From NCBI GenBank assembly GCA_946800325.1, contig OX326960.1, forward strand, positions 56,814,855 through 56,878,854: a stretch of 64,000 nucleotides of DNA, in the 5' to 3' direction. A model generated the notes under the pieces. That model was not told where the DNA came from, searched no databases, and worked only from the letters and a program-made list of their open reading frames with translations. A program made the position numbers and the translations under genes. This document shows positions 12,646 to 24,033 of this stretch, piece after piece. The first letter of the stretch is position 1, and every line of letters begins with the position of its first letter. This DNA is from Luzula sylvatica (Eukaryota > Streptophyta > Magnoliopsida > Poales > Juncaceae).

Positions 12646-13016
12646 CACGATGGACACATATACATGCATTGTCAAATACGATATATCTATTATAATATCT
12701 TATTTTTTATAATTTATATATTTAATAGTTTTCTATAAATTATATCTTATATGTTTGACGTACAAAAACATTAAAACTTTGTTATTAATAAAATATCATG
12801 ATATAAAATAATGTTTATAATATTCAGTTATTTACTGATATATTACTAGTTTATTTTAATATGAAACTCAATATTTTATTTCTCGAGTATATTTATTCAT
12901 ACGTTAGAAATATCCATGAAATATTTTGTATTGTTTTAAATCAATACACCGCTAGTAGTATCAGATAAGTATCCAACGAGTATCATATGTATATCAGATA
13001 AAATATACACAACATC

Positions 13017-13229
13017 CATTAACGGATCTTAATAGGTGCCGGGAGAGCCATGATCCCTAAAAATTTTGTCGAACAATTTATATAACTAGTGATTCAGTGT
13101 TTTTATAAGTATAATAGTGTAAAATTTAATGTTTGCCCCGTACACTTCTGAAGAAAAAAAGTGTGCAATTTAATTTGAGAACCTTGTCTTTCATTTGACC
13201 TCTCCAAAAAATCGGCAAGTCCGCCACTG
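13017..13229. mobile_element. decayed hAT-type MITE
   Basis: The internal sequence (CTAGTGATTCAGTG, AGTGTAAAATTTAATGTTTG, TTGACCTCTCC) closely parallels the element at 25052. The right end is GTCCGCCACTG. The left end is less certain (CATTAACGGATC) and I see no matching 8-bp duplication. Confidence 0.6.
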
Positions 13230-13638
13230 TTTAAGATTGGTTTGTTTGAATTTGAAAATTTATCACTTAGTTCTTCTGATAAACCTGGCTTCCTTCTTCA
13301 TAATCAATTCAATGGAATTGCTAATAATTTATGTTAATTAATAATTGTGACATCATCAAGGATGTTGCACTGAAGTACAATAGCAAAGTATAGTTTCCCT
13401 TCGGCTACGGCCAAGGCAATAATGTCAAAAAAAGAAAAAGAAAAAAAGAAAAGAAGTATAGTTTCCCTTTTTTTTTCCATTATATATCCTTTGTTCATGT
13501 TGCCACGTAAGGCTGGTTTCATTCTTGCCCAAAAAAAGCATTCACACTTTTTTTGCAATTAGATACCGAAACCAACACTCATCCAAAATCATGAAAATTC
13601 CATGGCATACAACAACTTGAGTCTGTTGAAAATAAATC

Positions 13639-13651
13639 TATAAATATATAC
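13639..13651 (+). promoter_or_regulatory. TATA box of the lipid-transfer protein gene
   Basis: CTATAAATATATA lies about 85 bp upstream of the start codon, suitable for a start site near 13670 and a short A-rich leader. Confidence 0.6.
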
Positions 13652-13727
13652 TCTGATTCATCTAAAACGAAAAGACAAAAGAGATATACAACACATATAC
13701 AAAAGACCTTCAAAAGAAGAAGAAAAA

Positions 13728-14151
13728 ATGGCTAAATGTAATTTACAAAGCTTTGTCTTAGCCTTATTAATCGCATCTTCGCTTGTCGCATCTGGTGTAT
13801 CTGATTGTATGGGCGATGTAAATTCCCTACGGGAGAAATGTTTGAAGTATGTCAGTGCGACTGGCCCCATGACCCCGCCTGATGCCAGTTGTTGTGCCGT
13901 GATACAAAAAGCAGACGTCCCTTGTGTGTGCAGCTATGTCACGCCACAGGTACAGAAGATTATCAGTCCTAAGAAGATCGTGTATGTCAGTGAGCAGTGC
14001 GGTCGCCCTATAACAAAATGCGGAAGTAAGCTTTTCGTTTCATTTAAGGAGTTTGTTTTAAACTTCAGTTTTGTACTTGGAACATTATATAAAATAAAAT
14101 ATTATTTTTAAAATATTTATGATCTTTTTATCAGGTGCTAAGCTAGATTGA
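13728..14151 (+). CDS. DIR1-like non-specific lipid-transfer protein
   Basis: Two exons, 13728-14025 and 14135-14151, give 104 aa; the short second exon supplies the final residues and the TGA stop. Residues 1 to about 26 are a signal peptide (hydrophobic SFVLALLIASSLVASG), so the product should be secreted. The mature part has all eight cysteines of the LTP fold in order: DC, EKC, the CC pair (ASCCAVIQ), PCVC, EQC and KCG. The spacing and the GPMTPPDASCC stretch resemble DIR1-type proteins, which bind lipids in the apoplast; DIR1 itself acts in systemic acquired resistance. The role here is inferred only from class. Without splicing the frame would run into intron sequence, so the two-exon model is preferred. 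Confidence 0.88.
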
Positions 14152-14343
14152 TACTATATGATCAGTCAGAGACTCAGAACGAAGAAAGGAGCTAAAGCTG
14201 CTTAAAAATAAGATAACGTATTTTGCCTGTAGATTTTAGTTTTAATGACTATAATAAATGCTGCTGCTTTGTATAATTTATGTTGGTATTTCTTGATAAA
14301 AGAATTACAATGTAAAAATAATTGTCTGTGTCACACAATAAAA

Positions 14344-14455
14344 TTCTCTTCAAAAGAATACAATGAGCATCATAAATCTAAATTATGGGTATCGGGTATT
14401 CTCTTCAAAATAATACAACGAGCATCATAAATCTAAATTATGAGTACCGGGTATT
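14344..14455. repeat. two-copy tandem repeat (about 55 bp)
   Basis: The segment containing ATTCTCTTCAAAA, GAGCATCATAAATCTAAATT and GGGTATTCT is repeated head-to-tail with few changes, just downstream of the LTP gene. Confidence 0.8.
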
Positions 14456-15720
14456 CTATTCGCAGGACTTAAAATTTTATTTTGAAAAAGCTTGAATTCT
14501 TGGAGTTCCGAGATTTTCAATAATCCAGATATTTTCTCCATTGTTTTAACTCACTTCAAGTTTGTGTCATATACCAAGGAAGATTTGCAAAATAGATCAA
14601 AAAAAAAATGGAAAGAAATGAACTCCAAATTTCACAAAGCTCGGAGAAACTCGATGGTTTCACACGAGAAAAACTTACACAAATTCAAGTGTTCTTACAA
14701 AAAGCTGCTTAATCTAAAACATTCCCAAATCACCACTTAAATACTTCATAAAACTTACTTAACATTAACTAACTAAATTTACTTGAGGAAGATGAATAGT
14801 AACTTCGATATATATACAGTTCTCCTGCACTGGGCTTCAATCAATTGGGCCGGCTCCAATATAATTTCTACCACTATCATGCTGCCACGTGACTTCATCT
14901 CAGTCCTTCATCATCTCATTTAAAATACTGATCGGATCGCCAAGATACTCTCTCGCCAGATCTCTTATTCAAACGACAATTAAGCAAATAAACCCTCTAA
15001 CTTCTTTATTCACATAAATGCCCCAGATATCTTATCGAAACGACAATTAAGGAAATAAACCCTCTAACTTCTTTATTCACATACATGCCCATGATCTTCT
15101 CAGATCATGACAATTTGGATTCCTACCAAGCTTTAACCTCACGAATAAAGTGTAGAAGGTAGCGGAAGAGAGTATAGAAGCCGGCCTAGTACTTGCTAAG
15201 CTCTCCGACCCCCTCCACATTTCATTCAAATCCTAAATTTTCTGTGAGCAAATTGTCGTGACCCAGTTAGGTGTTTAAATTGTTATCGATTTAGCCATAT
15301 TCAAAGAAATTGTAACTAAATATTTAACAAAGATTCTAATCCTAACTCTCTTTTCGGATGTAAACTTTTTTCTTCGTTAATGAAAAAAATAGAATATACC
15401 AATCGGTAATTCTAATTTCAAAAAAAAAAAAGATTATAATCCTAACTCTCTACAGTCATCTACAACCAAAATTCAACAAATCCCTCATTCAACCTATACA
15501 AAGCCAAATGATCCCAAATCTATAATAGTCCTAATCTATTAGATTGGGCCGGAACCTCATGCTTCCACGTCATCATTTCATTATGGGTCGTTCGATCAAG
15601 ATCGGACGGTCTAAAATTGAATGGACGCGGCGCATATGATCCACACAATGTTATTATTTTACGATTCATATGAACCGAGTCTATCCAGATATGTAACGGG
15701 CTCAAGCACTTACACCCTCT
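14456..15720. other. intergenic region
   Basis: No gene is recognised. A tandem pair of about 66-bp units lies at about 14960-15092 (each with ACGACAATTAAG, AAATAAACCCTCTAACTTCT and TTTATTCACAT). 15180-15420 ends in an A-run after a GTCGTGACC/GTTAATG segment and may be a degraded retroelement tail. Confidence 0.5.
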
Positions 15721-16857
15721 TCCCCTCTCTCTCTCTTCATTTTCACGACAAGAAAGAAAAGAAAAAAAGTAGAGAGAGTCGACAGGAACCCTAGAGGCGA
15801 AACAGCAGCCGATTTCTAGGGTTTCGCCATCGTCGACTTACCTTCGCTGGTGGTGACACCTCAGACGGAAACCAACATACGCTCGCATTATGGGTCTTCA
15901 TCCTCTGCCTTCCTGCCGTCATAGGAAACCCTAGGATGAGTCGACTTTACTGTTCATCTCGCAATTGTGGACTTGCTTCTTCCGGAAGCGATTGAGTATG
16001 GAGATTTCAATTGCTTATGAGTTTGCTGTCATTCTGGCATCTACTTCTTCTTGAGGTGGGTTTGCCGTCGATCTAGCATCTGGAAACCGCGGGAAACCCT
16101 AACATTCTGCCTGCTGCCTTTGCATATTTTTTCCAGTATCAGTATTCCCCTCAGGTGATTTTCAGTGCGATTACTAATTTTTTTGTATTTCTCGGGGATT
16201 TTCGTTTTTGTTGTTGATATTTTTAATTTGTGGGTTTTTTAGCTCATCTGAATTGGATAGTATGCAACGCGTTATGGAGCTGTTAAGCGATATGTTTAGA
16301 GCTGTGAAGCGAACTGATCCGCAGTTACGTAACAAGAATTTTGAAACTTTATTTATTTATATATTTTTATGTTATAATAATGAGAAATTTTGTGTCGTAT
16401 TTTAAATTAGGCTGTCAAAAAACGAAATAATTTCAGAATTTGCAATGCAAATCCAATGAAAAGGAAGTCATGGGTTTCATTACTACCACAAAGTATTAAC
16501 TCTCTACTGTTTATACTTGATATTGAATAATTTATTATGATAAATTTATTACAATTTAATAATTAATATAAGGATGAACAGTTATTGGAGCAAACTCTCG
16601 AATTAAACGACGAGTTGCAGAGTTTGTTAGCAAAACACGATGTGATTGCCTCGGGATCCACTGTGAAAGATGAAATGCGAGACGTGCCTATACCCGCGGT
16701 GGCAGATACGGTACTGAGGCCAGTCTACTTCGAATCTGGTGCAGACACCTGTCCCATCTACTTCGCACATCCCGGCGCCGTGTTGGTGGATGAGGCAGGA
16801 GAGAAGGAGGACGATGACGAGTTTGCACAACTCGCTCGCAGGTTTGTAGTTTTCTAA
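15721..16857 (+). pseudogene. TOM1-like (TOL, GAT-domain) pseudogene, 5' part
   Basis: The leader-like stretch 15721-16240 (CT-rich, AAACCCTAG motifs) precedes pieces of a GAT domain. 16242-16340 encodes ELDSMQRVMELLSDMFRAVK. 16437-16492 encodes NLQCKSNEKEVMGFITTT. 16573-16842 encodes DEQLLEQTLELNDELQSLLA, then KHDVIASGS, and ends EDDDEFAQLARR at a GT donor. TOL proteins are ubiquitin-binding ESCRT-0 substitutes that sort endosomal cargo. The N-terminal VHS domain is absent. About a dozen GAT residues between the first two pieces are missing, and the pieces do not join in one frame at the available splice sites. I therefore call it a pseudogene. A continuation lies at 21848. Confidence 0.7.
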
Positions 16858-16928
16858 TTCCTGGCAAAATACAAATATGCCCTTCTAAAAAATAACAAAA
16901 CGATAAATACAATATTTTTAAAGACATA

Positions 16929-16959
16929 CTAGCTTTTTACCCGCGCGCATTCGCGCGGG
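16929..16959 (-). mobile_element. Helitron-like 3' terminus (element extends to higher coordinates)
   Basis: Read on the minus strand: a GC-rich hairpin with a perfect 8-bp stem (CCCGCGCG/CGCGCGGG, plus-strand 16940-16959), seven bases, then CTAG (16932-16929) followed by T. Hairpin plus CTRR next to T is the hallmark of Helitron 3' ends. The 5' TC end was not identified. Confidence 0.75.
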
Positions 16960-17574
16960 AGTTCCGCGAGTATTCTAGAGTTCGAGACTAAATTTTTTTT
17001 ATATATTATTTAAAAAAAAAAAATCTGTTTTTTGTGGTATTTTATTTCGTATTTAATGTTGCAATTTAGTATAATTTCTCGAATATAAATAAATATATCA
17101 TATATGTTGGTTGCACACATGATATCAATAAATTATGAATATATATCAAATGTAACATATAGGAATACAATAAAAAATAATAATTAAACAAACAACAACA
17201 TATTAATTTTAATAATAAAAGAAACAAAAAAATTACAATAATATAAAGTTGTAATTAATTAAATAATTAAAAAATACACAATTTATTGTGAAAATTTCAC
17301 CGCAAAACAACATATGACATTACATAATTTTTAATGATAATACATCACAAATGTATAAACATGATATGTAAATTAGGAATATTTGACAATAAAACAACAC
17401 ATATAATTACATAATTTTTAGTAACATCACAAATATAAGAATAAAAAACAACATCAAGTATAAATTACTTTAATTTTAATAAAATAACGAATCAAATGCA
17501 TAGAAAGCAACAAAACAATTTTTCAAGTATGATTTTTTTTTTGCCTCAGTAAATTATTATTTTTTATAAATTTT

Positions 17575-17640
17575 ACATCAATAGCCGTATGAGTTGTTCA
17601 AGAGCCGGCTATCTTGAACAATTCAAACGGTTATTGATGT
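17575..17640. repeat. 66-bp hairpin-forming inverted repeat
   Basis: ACATCAATAGCCGTATGAGT at the left pairs with ATTCAAACGGTTATTGATGT at the right. The arms are about 33 nt with three mismatches and a 2-nt bulge, centred on GCCGGC. No coding potential. Confidence 0.8.
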
Positions 17641-17669
17641 AGAATGTGTTTATATTTTACATCATCGGC

Positions 17670-17702
<33 letters not shown>
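17670..17702 (+). repeat. (TGA)n microsatellite
   Basis: Eleven TGA/ATG units followed by GAAAAT repeats. It translates to a methionine run that is not a real protein. Confidence 0.9.
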
Positions 17703-17704
<2 letters not shown>

Positions 17705-17799
17705 AATGAAAATGAAAATGATGATGTTGATTATGATGATGACAATGATGAAGATGATGCGTTATTATTTAGGCTTTGGCATGTCGTTTATTCTTAGTC

Positions 17800-18800
17800 T
17801 GCAACTTATAGTTCGTACTCGTGCTCGTGCTCGTACTCGTGCTCGTACTCGTGCTCGTATCTCATATTTTGTTTTTCGTATTTTTTTTTATTTTAGTATT
17901 TCGGATTTCGTTATTCGTAGTCTGCAACTTATAGTTCGTAATTCATAATTCATGATACGTAATTCGTAATTTTTAATTCATAATCATATTTGTATTATTA
18001 TCCGTGTCCACGTACGAATTCATATTTACTCGTATTTGTGCATGTACTCGTATTTTGTACACTGTACGAATTCATATTTACTCGTATTTTGTATTTCATA
18101 TTCGATATTTAGTATTTCAATCTTTCTATATGTCTTTGTTTGTCTACTGGTTTTGGTTTCTAATTTTTGTAGCTTGTAGTCGCGTTATTATCTCATATTT
18201 GTATATTCATTTCATATTTGCATTCGGTGAATGCCTTTCATATCCACATTTGTGTTTGTGCTATGTTCGAAAACTGGTATTTGCTTCTTTGTTTGTACTT
18301 GCTTTTACGACTTTTTTTATTTGACAGTTTGTATTGAGATCGGTATCGGTACGTGGATATATTTCTGTCTTTTTTGTTCGTGTTCGTAGAAATGTTTTAA
18401 TTCATAGTACGCATTTGGTGGTTAGTAATTCATTGTAGATGATTGATTTGTAATATGTAATTAATAATTGTATTTCATATTCGTATTAGTATTTGTGTTA
18501 ATATTCATATTCATGTTTCGCATTTGTATCTCATATTTGTACATGGTTCATAGAAATGTTTTGGTATTTCATATTTGTACATGTACATGTATTTTGTATT
18601 TCATATTTAGTATTTTGAATTTCGGCCTTTGAATGTCTTGTTCGTATTATTTTCTAATTTTTCTAGCTCGTATGTATGTTTTCGTATATGCATATTCATT
18701 TCTTATTTACCTTCGGTGAATGCCTTCCGTATCCACATTTTCTTTTGTGTTATGTCTGAGTACTTGTATTAGCTTCTTTATATGTACTAACATTTGCGAT
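17800..18800. repeat. decayed low-complexity tract, CGTACTCGTGCT and CATATTTGTATT motifs
   Basis: A short minisatellite (about 17815-17860, alternating CGTACT and CGTGCT) grades into about 1 kb of cryptic repetition of ATTCGTA, TCATATTTGTA and TTCATATTCGTATT. One pair of longer copies (GTGAATGCCTT...TATCCACATTT at 18226 and 18716) suggests internal duplication. No gene is visible. Confidence 0.65.
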
Positions 18801-19189
18801 TTTTGTTTATTCCACAATTTCTTGTCAGCTATGAAACAGGTTTCTCTTTTCGTTTTAACATTTTAGTGAAAATGTGTCATTTTTCATCGGGCCATGTAGA
18901 ATCTTTTCAATAAGCGTCATTGAAAACTAATTAGTGCATGTGTCGGGACACTTGGAAAATTTGTTTGTAATTGATTTGCATTTAGATGTGAACTATGTCG
19001 CGAGTTATTTTTTTATAGAATCAATATTAACCCAAAAATGACGTTAAGTACTGAAAATATTACCTTTAATGCTGGTTTTTGTTTTTTTCTAATCTTTTAA
19101 CATGACGAAGAGCACTTGGGATTTTACAGAACGTTTTTAGCATCTTAAGAAGAATCAAGGGGGCATATTTAAGCACATGAATATGATTA

Positions 19190-19383
19190 TAATTATCATG
19201 CACATGATTATAGTAATGATAGTGATGATGATGATGATGATGATGATGCTGATAATGATAATGATGCACACGATGATGATGATGACGCACATGATGATGA
19301 TGATGATATGCATGCGTATTGAACTAATTATTCAAAACAACAAAAGTACTACAATACCACATGTCGGGGGGGGGGGGGGGGGG
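19190..19383. repeat. (ATG)n microsatellite and 18-base poly(G)
   Basis: Interrupted ATG/GATGAT repeats at 19190-19312 and a G run at 19366-19383. Confidence 0.9.
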
Positions 19384-19399
19384 TCGCTTACGTTCCTAC

Positions 19400-20100
19400 A
19401 TAGTCGTATAAAATAAAACCAGTACCGGTTCTGGTGCTGGTACGGCATCTTGATTGCTTTGTCCGATGCTTTCCTCTGTGAAACCTAACCTAACCATTTC
19501 GTCGAAAGAAAAAAATTAAATTATGATATCGACGAAAATAAGAGAATTATATTCTTATTAAATTTCATAATAGAAATAATACACCGAAAATTAATACCTT
19601 CTAATACACCGGTCAAACGCCAATCCGAATCGAACGAAGAAGCCGCGCAATCACGACCTCCACAACTCTCACGGCTTTGGGCTTTTCTCCAGATCTCATC
19701 GCCGTTTCGCTCGTAGTGGTTCCTTCTCTGGTACGCTTCGAAAAATGATCATCACACATGCCGAAACCAGTACCTGTTCTGATAAAGGAACGAAAAAGGC
19801 TAAAAAATGCAATAATTACAAATTGATCCCAAAAGTAAATTAATAAATCAATTAACCCTCAAAAAGTCAAACACCAATTCGAATCGACACACAATGCCCA
19901 GAATGCATCATGCACCATGCAATACAAAAGGAAAAATCAAAATTACATCTCACTTTTGTTGCAATTTTATTGCAAAGAATCCCGAAAGATATATATATGA
20001 TGCTGATGTTGACTGATGAAATGATTAATGCGAAAGAAAAATGCGGCCCCTTCTTTTAATTCCAATTTTGTAAGATACACCATGATGTAATGATTCGTAA
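19400..20100. other. unrecognised region with GC-rich exon-like patches
   Basis: 19410-19500 and 19615-19800 are more GC-rich than their surroundings and share ACCAGTACC-G/T-GTTCTG. On the minus strand 19416-19490 reads without a stop, but no family is recognised. They could be gene fragments carried in a Helitron. Confidence 0.3.
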
Positions 20101-20215
20101 TTAGGGGTATCAATGATAATCTGATAATTTGCAATTTGCAATTTTAAAGGAGGGACATATATGATGTTTCTTTTACTCCGTAACATATATGTTTCATAAG
20201 GGTATCAATGATAAT

Positions 20216-20797
20216 CTATGTTACGCGGATACTCCAAAAACGCCGAAGTATCCTGAGGATACGGGTATCCGATACGGATACGGGTGCGATACGGCTGCGA
20301 TACGTATCGGATACGCCACGTGGAGTATCCGAATTTTTTAATATTTTTTTTTTTCGGATACGGCGGGGATACGGCAGGATACGGCTGGGATACGTTTAGG
20401 ATACGGCTGGGATACGTTTAGGATACGGCTGGGATACTCCATTTAGGATACTTCGGCCCAATATATGTTTTGGCCCATAATATTTTTAAATAATTTGTAT
20501 ATGATATTTCTAGGATACTTCTAGGATACTTCTAAAACTAGTTTTAGGATACTTCTAAAATAATTTAAGATAATTTTATGATACTTGTATTGTTATGTTA
20601 ATTTTTTTTATTGTCATGACATTTAATTTAAAAATATTATTTAATTTATTATTTATTTATTTATTATATATAATATAAATATATTAAAATAATAACTATA
20701 TAGCCGTATCCGTATCCGTGATTTTTCAAAAATTGCCGTATCGCCGTATCCGTATCGTATCGGATACGATACCCGTACCCGTATCCGTGCAACATAG
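20216..20797. mobile_element. 582-bp hAT-like element with GATACG repeats and 8-bp TSD
   Basis: Terminal inverted repeats CTATGTTACGCGGATAC (left) and CTATGTTGCACGGATAC (reverse complement of right) are flanked exactly by the 8-bp duplication ATGATAAT (20208-20215 and 20798-20805). An 8-bp TSD fits the hAT superfamily. The interior is dense in GATACG/CGTATC motifs and has three tandem copies of a 22-bp unit (GGATACGGCTGGGATACGTT plus TA) near 20373-20435. Non-coding. Confidence 0.9.
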
Positions 20798-20990
20798 ATG
20801 ATAATTCTTATTTTGTACTGTTATACATGACATTCTGAGATTTTGTAGGGGTATTAATGCTAACATGGCAACATTTATTACCATTGCTATAACCTTCGGA
20901 CAGTAACTCTTTTGATAATTTGATATCCCAAAACTTTCAAGATTAACTAATGAATATTAAATCTGCTCCTACAATGAACTAATTCATGAA

Positions 20991-21415
20991 TCAATTGTCC
21001 ATATTCGCAATATCAGACTCAAAGAGAGAGAAAACAATCAAATAAATAGAAAAAAGATATCGAAAAAGATAAAAAAAAAACTGACCACAAATCCCGGATT
21101 CGCGTGAACATGATAAACAGGGTTTGATCAAGTAGAAAAAGCGAAACAAAGAGGTGCGTAGTCTGCCGCAGCAGCAGCTGTCGTGCTGGGCTGTTACGGC
21201 GACGAAATCTCCGTCACAATCGCCCGCTAGAGTTTGTGCTGCTTTCTTCATTTTTCGCTTCGATCAGCTCAGACCTTGTCGTCGCCGCGATCGTCTCGCT
21301 CGCCGGTTCAGAAAAAAAGGATCGACGAATCGTCTCTTCCGTCGCTTCCGTAGCGGTTCAGGGTTAGGGTTTCCATTTTTTTTTCTCTCTTTTGTGAGCG
21401 GCCGAAAAATGTGAA
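20991..21415 (-). other. exon-like GC-rich region, possible 5' end of an unrecognised gene
   Basis: Read on the minus strand, GGAAACCCTAACCCTGAACC near 21380 resembles a plant leader. An ATG at 21251 then opens MKKAAQTLAGDCDGDFVAVT and continues about 45 residues before becoming AT-rich and low-complexity. No family is recognised. It may be a captured first exon or a non-coding transcript. Confidence 0.3.
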
Positions 21416-21681
21416 GAAATGGGAGAGAAAGAGTGAGGGAGGGGAAATATATGTCTTTTGAGGAATAAAATTGAGTAAACTTGGTTCATCGTGATTCAAA
21501 TTCAAAGATATTTTATATTGTATTCTGATGTATGACCAAGTCTAGGCAAGAAACGGACGGTCCAGATGGAAGAATGAAAATTACCATGAATTACCATGAA
21601 ATCCGACGGTTCAGATTAAAAGGGTGACGTGACTTTACCAGATTAGGGTAAATTCCCTAAAATTATAACTATCATTAATAT

Positions 21682-21848
21682 GAAATAAAGTCCTAACTTT
21701 CTCTTCCATTTTCTCACAGGAGATTAAATTGTGCAAGGACATAAATGCAATATTTTTAAAGACATATATGAAATAAAGTCCTAACTTTCTCTTCCATTTT
21801 CTCACAGGAGATTAAATTGTGCAAGGACATAAATGCAATATTTTTAAC
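21682..21848. repeat. two-copy tandem duplication (about 86 bp)
   Basis: Two head-to-tail copies contain GAAATAAAGTCCTAACTTTC, TCTTCCATTTTCTCACAGGA and ATAAATGCAATATTTTTAA. The last motif also appears at 16902-16925, immediately before the Helitron-like terminus at 16929. Confidence 0.9.
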
Positions 21849-21995
21849 TCGCTCACACTGAAGTTCCATCTTCTACCATTAATGGATCCGGATCCAATAA
21901 CCCGTTAACACTCCCGGATCCGGCTGCTCCAGTTAAAACCTCAAAGACACAGGAAGACAAATTAATGAGAGTTCTCAACCTGAGCCTCACTCCTC

Positions 21996-21996
<1 letters not shown>
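21848..21996 (+). pseudogene. TOM1-like pseudogene, 3' part
   Basis: The + strand encodes HTEVPSSTINGSGSNNPLTL, then PDPAAPVKTSKTQEDKLM. This matches the region that follows the GAT domain in TOL proteins (an NPL-LP-P-APVKT-KEQ type stretch). It is preceded by AACTCGCTCAC, almost the same as AACTCGCTCGC at the end of the 5' part (16832-16842), so it continues that locus after about 5 kb of inserted sequence. The frame runs into a TA microsatellite and no full C-terminus is seen. Confidence 0.55.

Positions 21997-21997
<1 letters not shown>

Positions 21998-22055
<58 letters not shown>
21998..22055. repeat. (TA)n microsatellite
   Basis: About 58 bp of TA repeats. Confidence 0.95.
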
Positions 22056-22058
<3 letters not shown>

Positions 22059-22214
22059 AGTTCATTTGTATTAAGATAAAAAAAAATGTATTATGATAAA
22101 AAAATATATACATATTACAAAAAATATATATGTATCATCATGAAACATGCCCAATTATCGGAAAAAAAATGTTTAGCTTCTTTATCAGTTATCAAGGCAC
22201 TGTATCGAAACATT

Positions 22215-22705
22215 GAACCTCTCGATGCGGTACCATATAGTTTTTATTGTCAAAATTTCATATATGCCCTTCCAGAAAGTTAAAATAATCATATTCTTCG
22301 AAAACTATTTTAAGTTTATAGCTGTAGTTTTGCAAGGATAATTTGAGACATTTTGAGGTTTGGAAGGGTCTATTTGATATTTTAAAATTTGCAAGGGTAT
22401 ATTCAATATTTTGTTTTCTGATTTTCTTTTTGGTTTATCGCAGACAACAGCCCTTTGAATATGTAGCTCCTTCATCGATTCTCGAGCCGCTGTCTAAAAC
22501 TATCGATGAGGTACCATATAGTTTTTATTGGAAAAATTTCATATATGCCCTTCGAGAAAATTAAAAGAATCATATTCGTCGAAAACTATTTTAAATTTAT
22601 AGTTGTAGTTTTGGGAGGATAATATGAGACATGTTGAGGTTTGGAAAGGTATATTTTATATTTTAAAATTCGCAAGGGTATATTCGATGTTTTGAAATTT
22701 ACATG
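22215..22705. repeat. direct repeat pair of about 200 bp
   Basis: Copies at about 22222-22415 and 22503-22700 share GGTACCATATAGTTTTTATT, TTTCATATATGCCCTT, CGAAAACTATTTTAA and AGGGTATATTC. They lie inside the segment that ends at the Helitron-like terminus at 23137 and are probably internal Helitron repeats. Confidence 0.8.
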
Positions 22706-23110
22706 GTATATATTTTAATCCAATGTACTACTTTGTTTATTTGAGAATTAGGATTTATGCATATTTTAGGGATATATTGTACTTTTCCAGAATTTTGAAG
22801 AGTATTCTTGAAATTTGGGCAATTCATATTTTCAGATCATGAAAGTATTTTTCAAAATTTGACATTTTAAAGATTATATTTCATTGGTTTGTTGAGTTTT
22901 TACTATTTTTTTTGCATTGTAGTGATATAGATATAGTGGATATTTTTACAATCTATAACAGTAATTTTGAAATTGTCAGATATTCATACAACAATTTCTG
23001 ATATTTTAACATTTCAAAAGGCCACAAATACATTGCAAGACACATTTGCACCACACAACAAGAAGAAAAAAAATAAAATAAAATATAGAATAAAAAAACT
23101 AGAAAACGCT

Positions 23111-23137
23111 CGCGCAATTGCGCGGGGAAGAAGCTAG
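23111..23137 (+). mobile_element. Helitron-like 3' terminus
   Basis: A perfect palindrome CGCGCAATTGCGCG (23111-23124) is followed after nine bases by CTAG (23134-23137) and then T. The element lies to the left; its 5' end is not determined. Confidence 0.75.
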
Positions 23138-24033
23138 TTTAATACAAAAGCAAAACCCGCCTCAATTCAATCCCCTCAAGACCCTGATACCAAAGATACA
23201 TCTCCTAGTCCCGGTATCAACCATGCTCATGGCACTGGTACCAACTTTCTAATCCTTCTTCAGAATTCAGAATTATCTGTATTTATTCCTGCAAAGAAAA
23301 ATGCAAAATAAGTGAAATTTTTATTGAAGTAAAAATCATAATAAATAATTTACCCTTGAAGTATTGCAATACCGAGGACTTAAAGTATATACATTGTATT
23401 GGTCAGTGTTGTTATATTTTGTGCTGGGCAATTATTGTGAGCATCAGTGCTATAATTTGTGTTGTTATGTATTTAATAAAATTGTGTTATATCTCATATA
23501 TGTTATTATATTTGAACTAATATTTGTATTAGTATTTGATAACAAATCATTTATTTTTATCATAACATAATGTAATCATAAAATATATACACGATTATAC
23601 ATAAATGAGTTGTAATAATATGATTAATGTAGTATAATGTGAAATAATTTTATTTTGAGATAATATAGGCATTACCATTACAAAAAAAAAAGTATGTTAT
23701 ATGGCAATGAAAATATAATTTACATACTCACTTCCTAGCGCGTATATTATCCTAGCATGAATAAATTTTGGGACATTTGAAAATTTTCATGAGATTACAC
23801 TTAATCACACATTTGCTAGGGAAAAAAGGTGGAGACCTTGGACGTTGATAAAAACAAATGCATTGCTTGACAATACAAATACAAAATCATTCATTTGACT
23901 TTCTAAACCAATAATGGAGCACCACAATCGAACATGGGTGCAAGTAATACAAAAATTTGTCATTCCATGTATAGATATTACGAAATCCTACTATAACTCA
24001 ACCAAAAAAAATCACAAGAATCGACCAAATGCT
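23138..24033. other. intergenic, PR-1 promoter region
   Basis: 23150-23270 reads openly (PASIQSPQDPDTKDTSPS) and could be a further scrap of the TOL pseudogene, but the match is not convincing. The remainder is AT-rich and probably holds the upstream region of the first PR-1-like gene. Confidence 0.35.

Noticed and set aside
13017..13229. 8-bp TSD for the third short hAT MITE
   Set aside because: Bases flanking the two ends (ACAACATC and TTTAAGAT) do not match; only the sequence similarity supports it.
17646..17948. 100-aa open frame starting with a methionine run and RARTRAR repeats
   Set aside because: It is the translation of a TGA microsatellite and a CGTACT/CGTGCT minisatellite; no protein-like composition.
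23914..24033. Upstream in-frame ATG giving a 206-aa PR-1-like protein
   Set aside because: It would place 40 polar residues before a clear signal peptide; the start at 24034 fits secretion.
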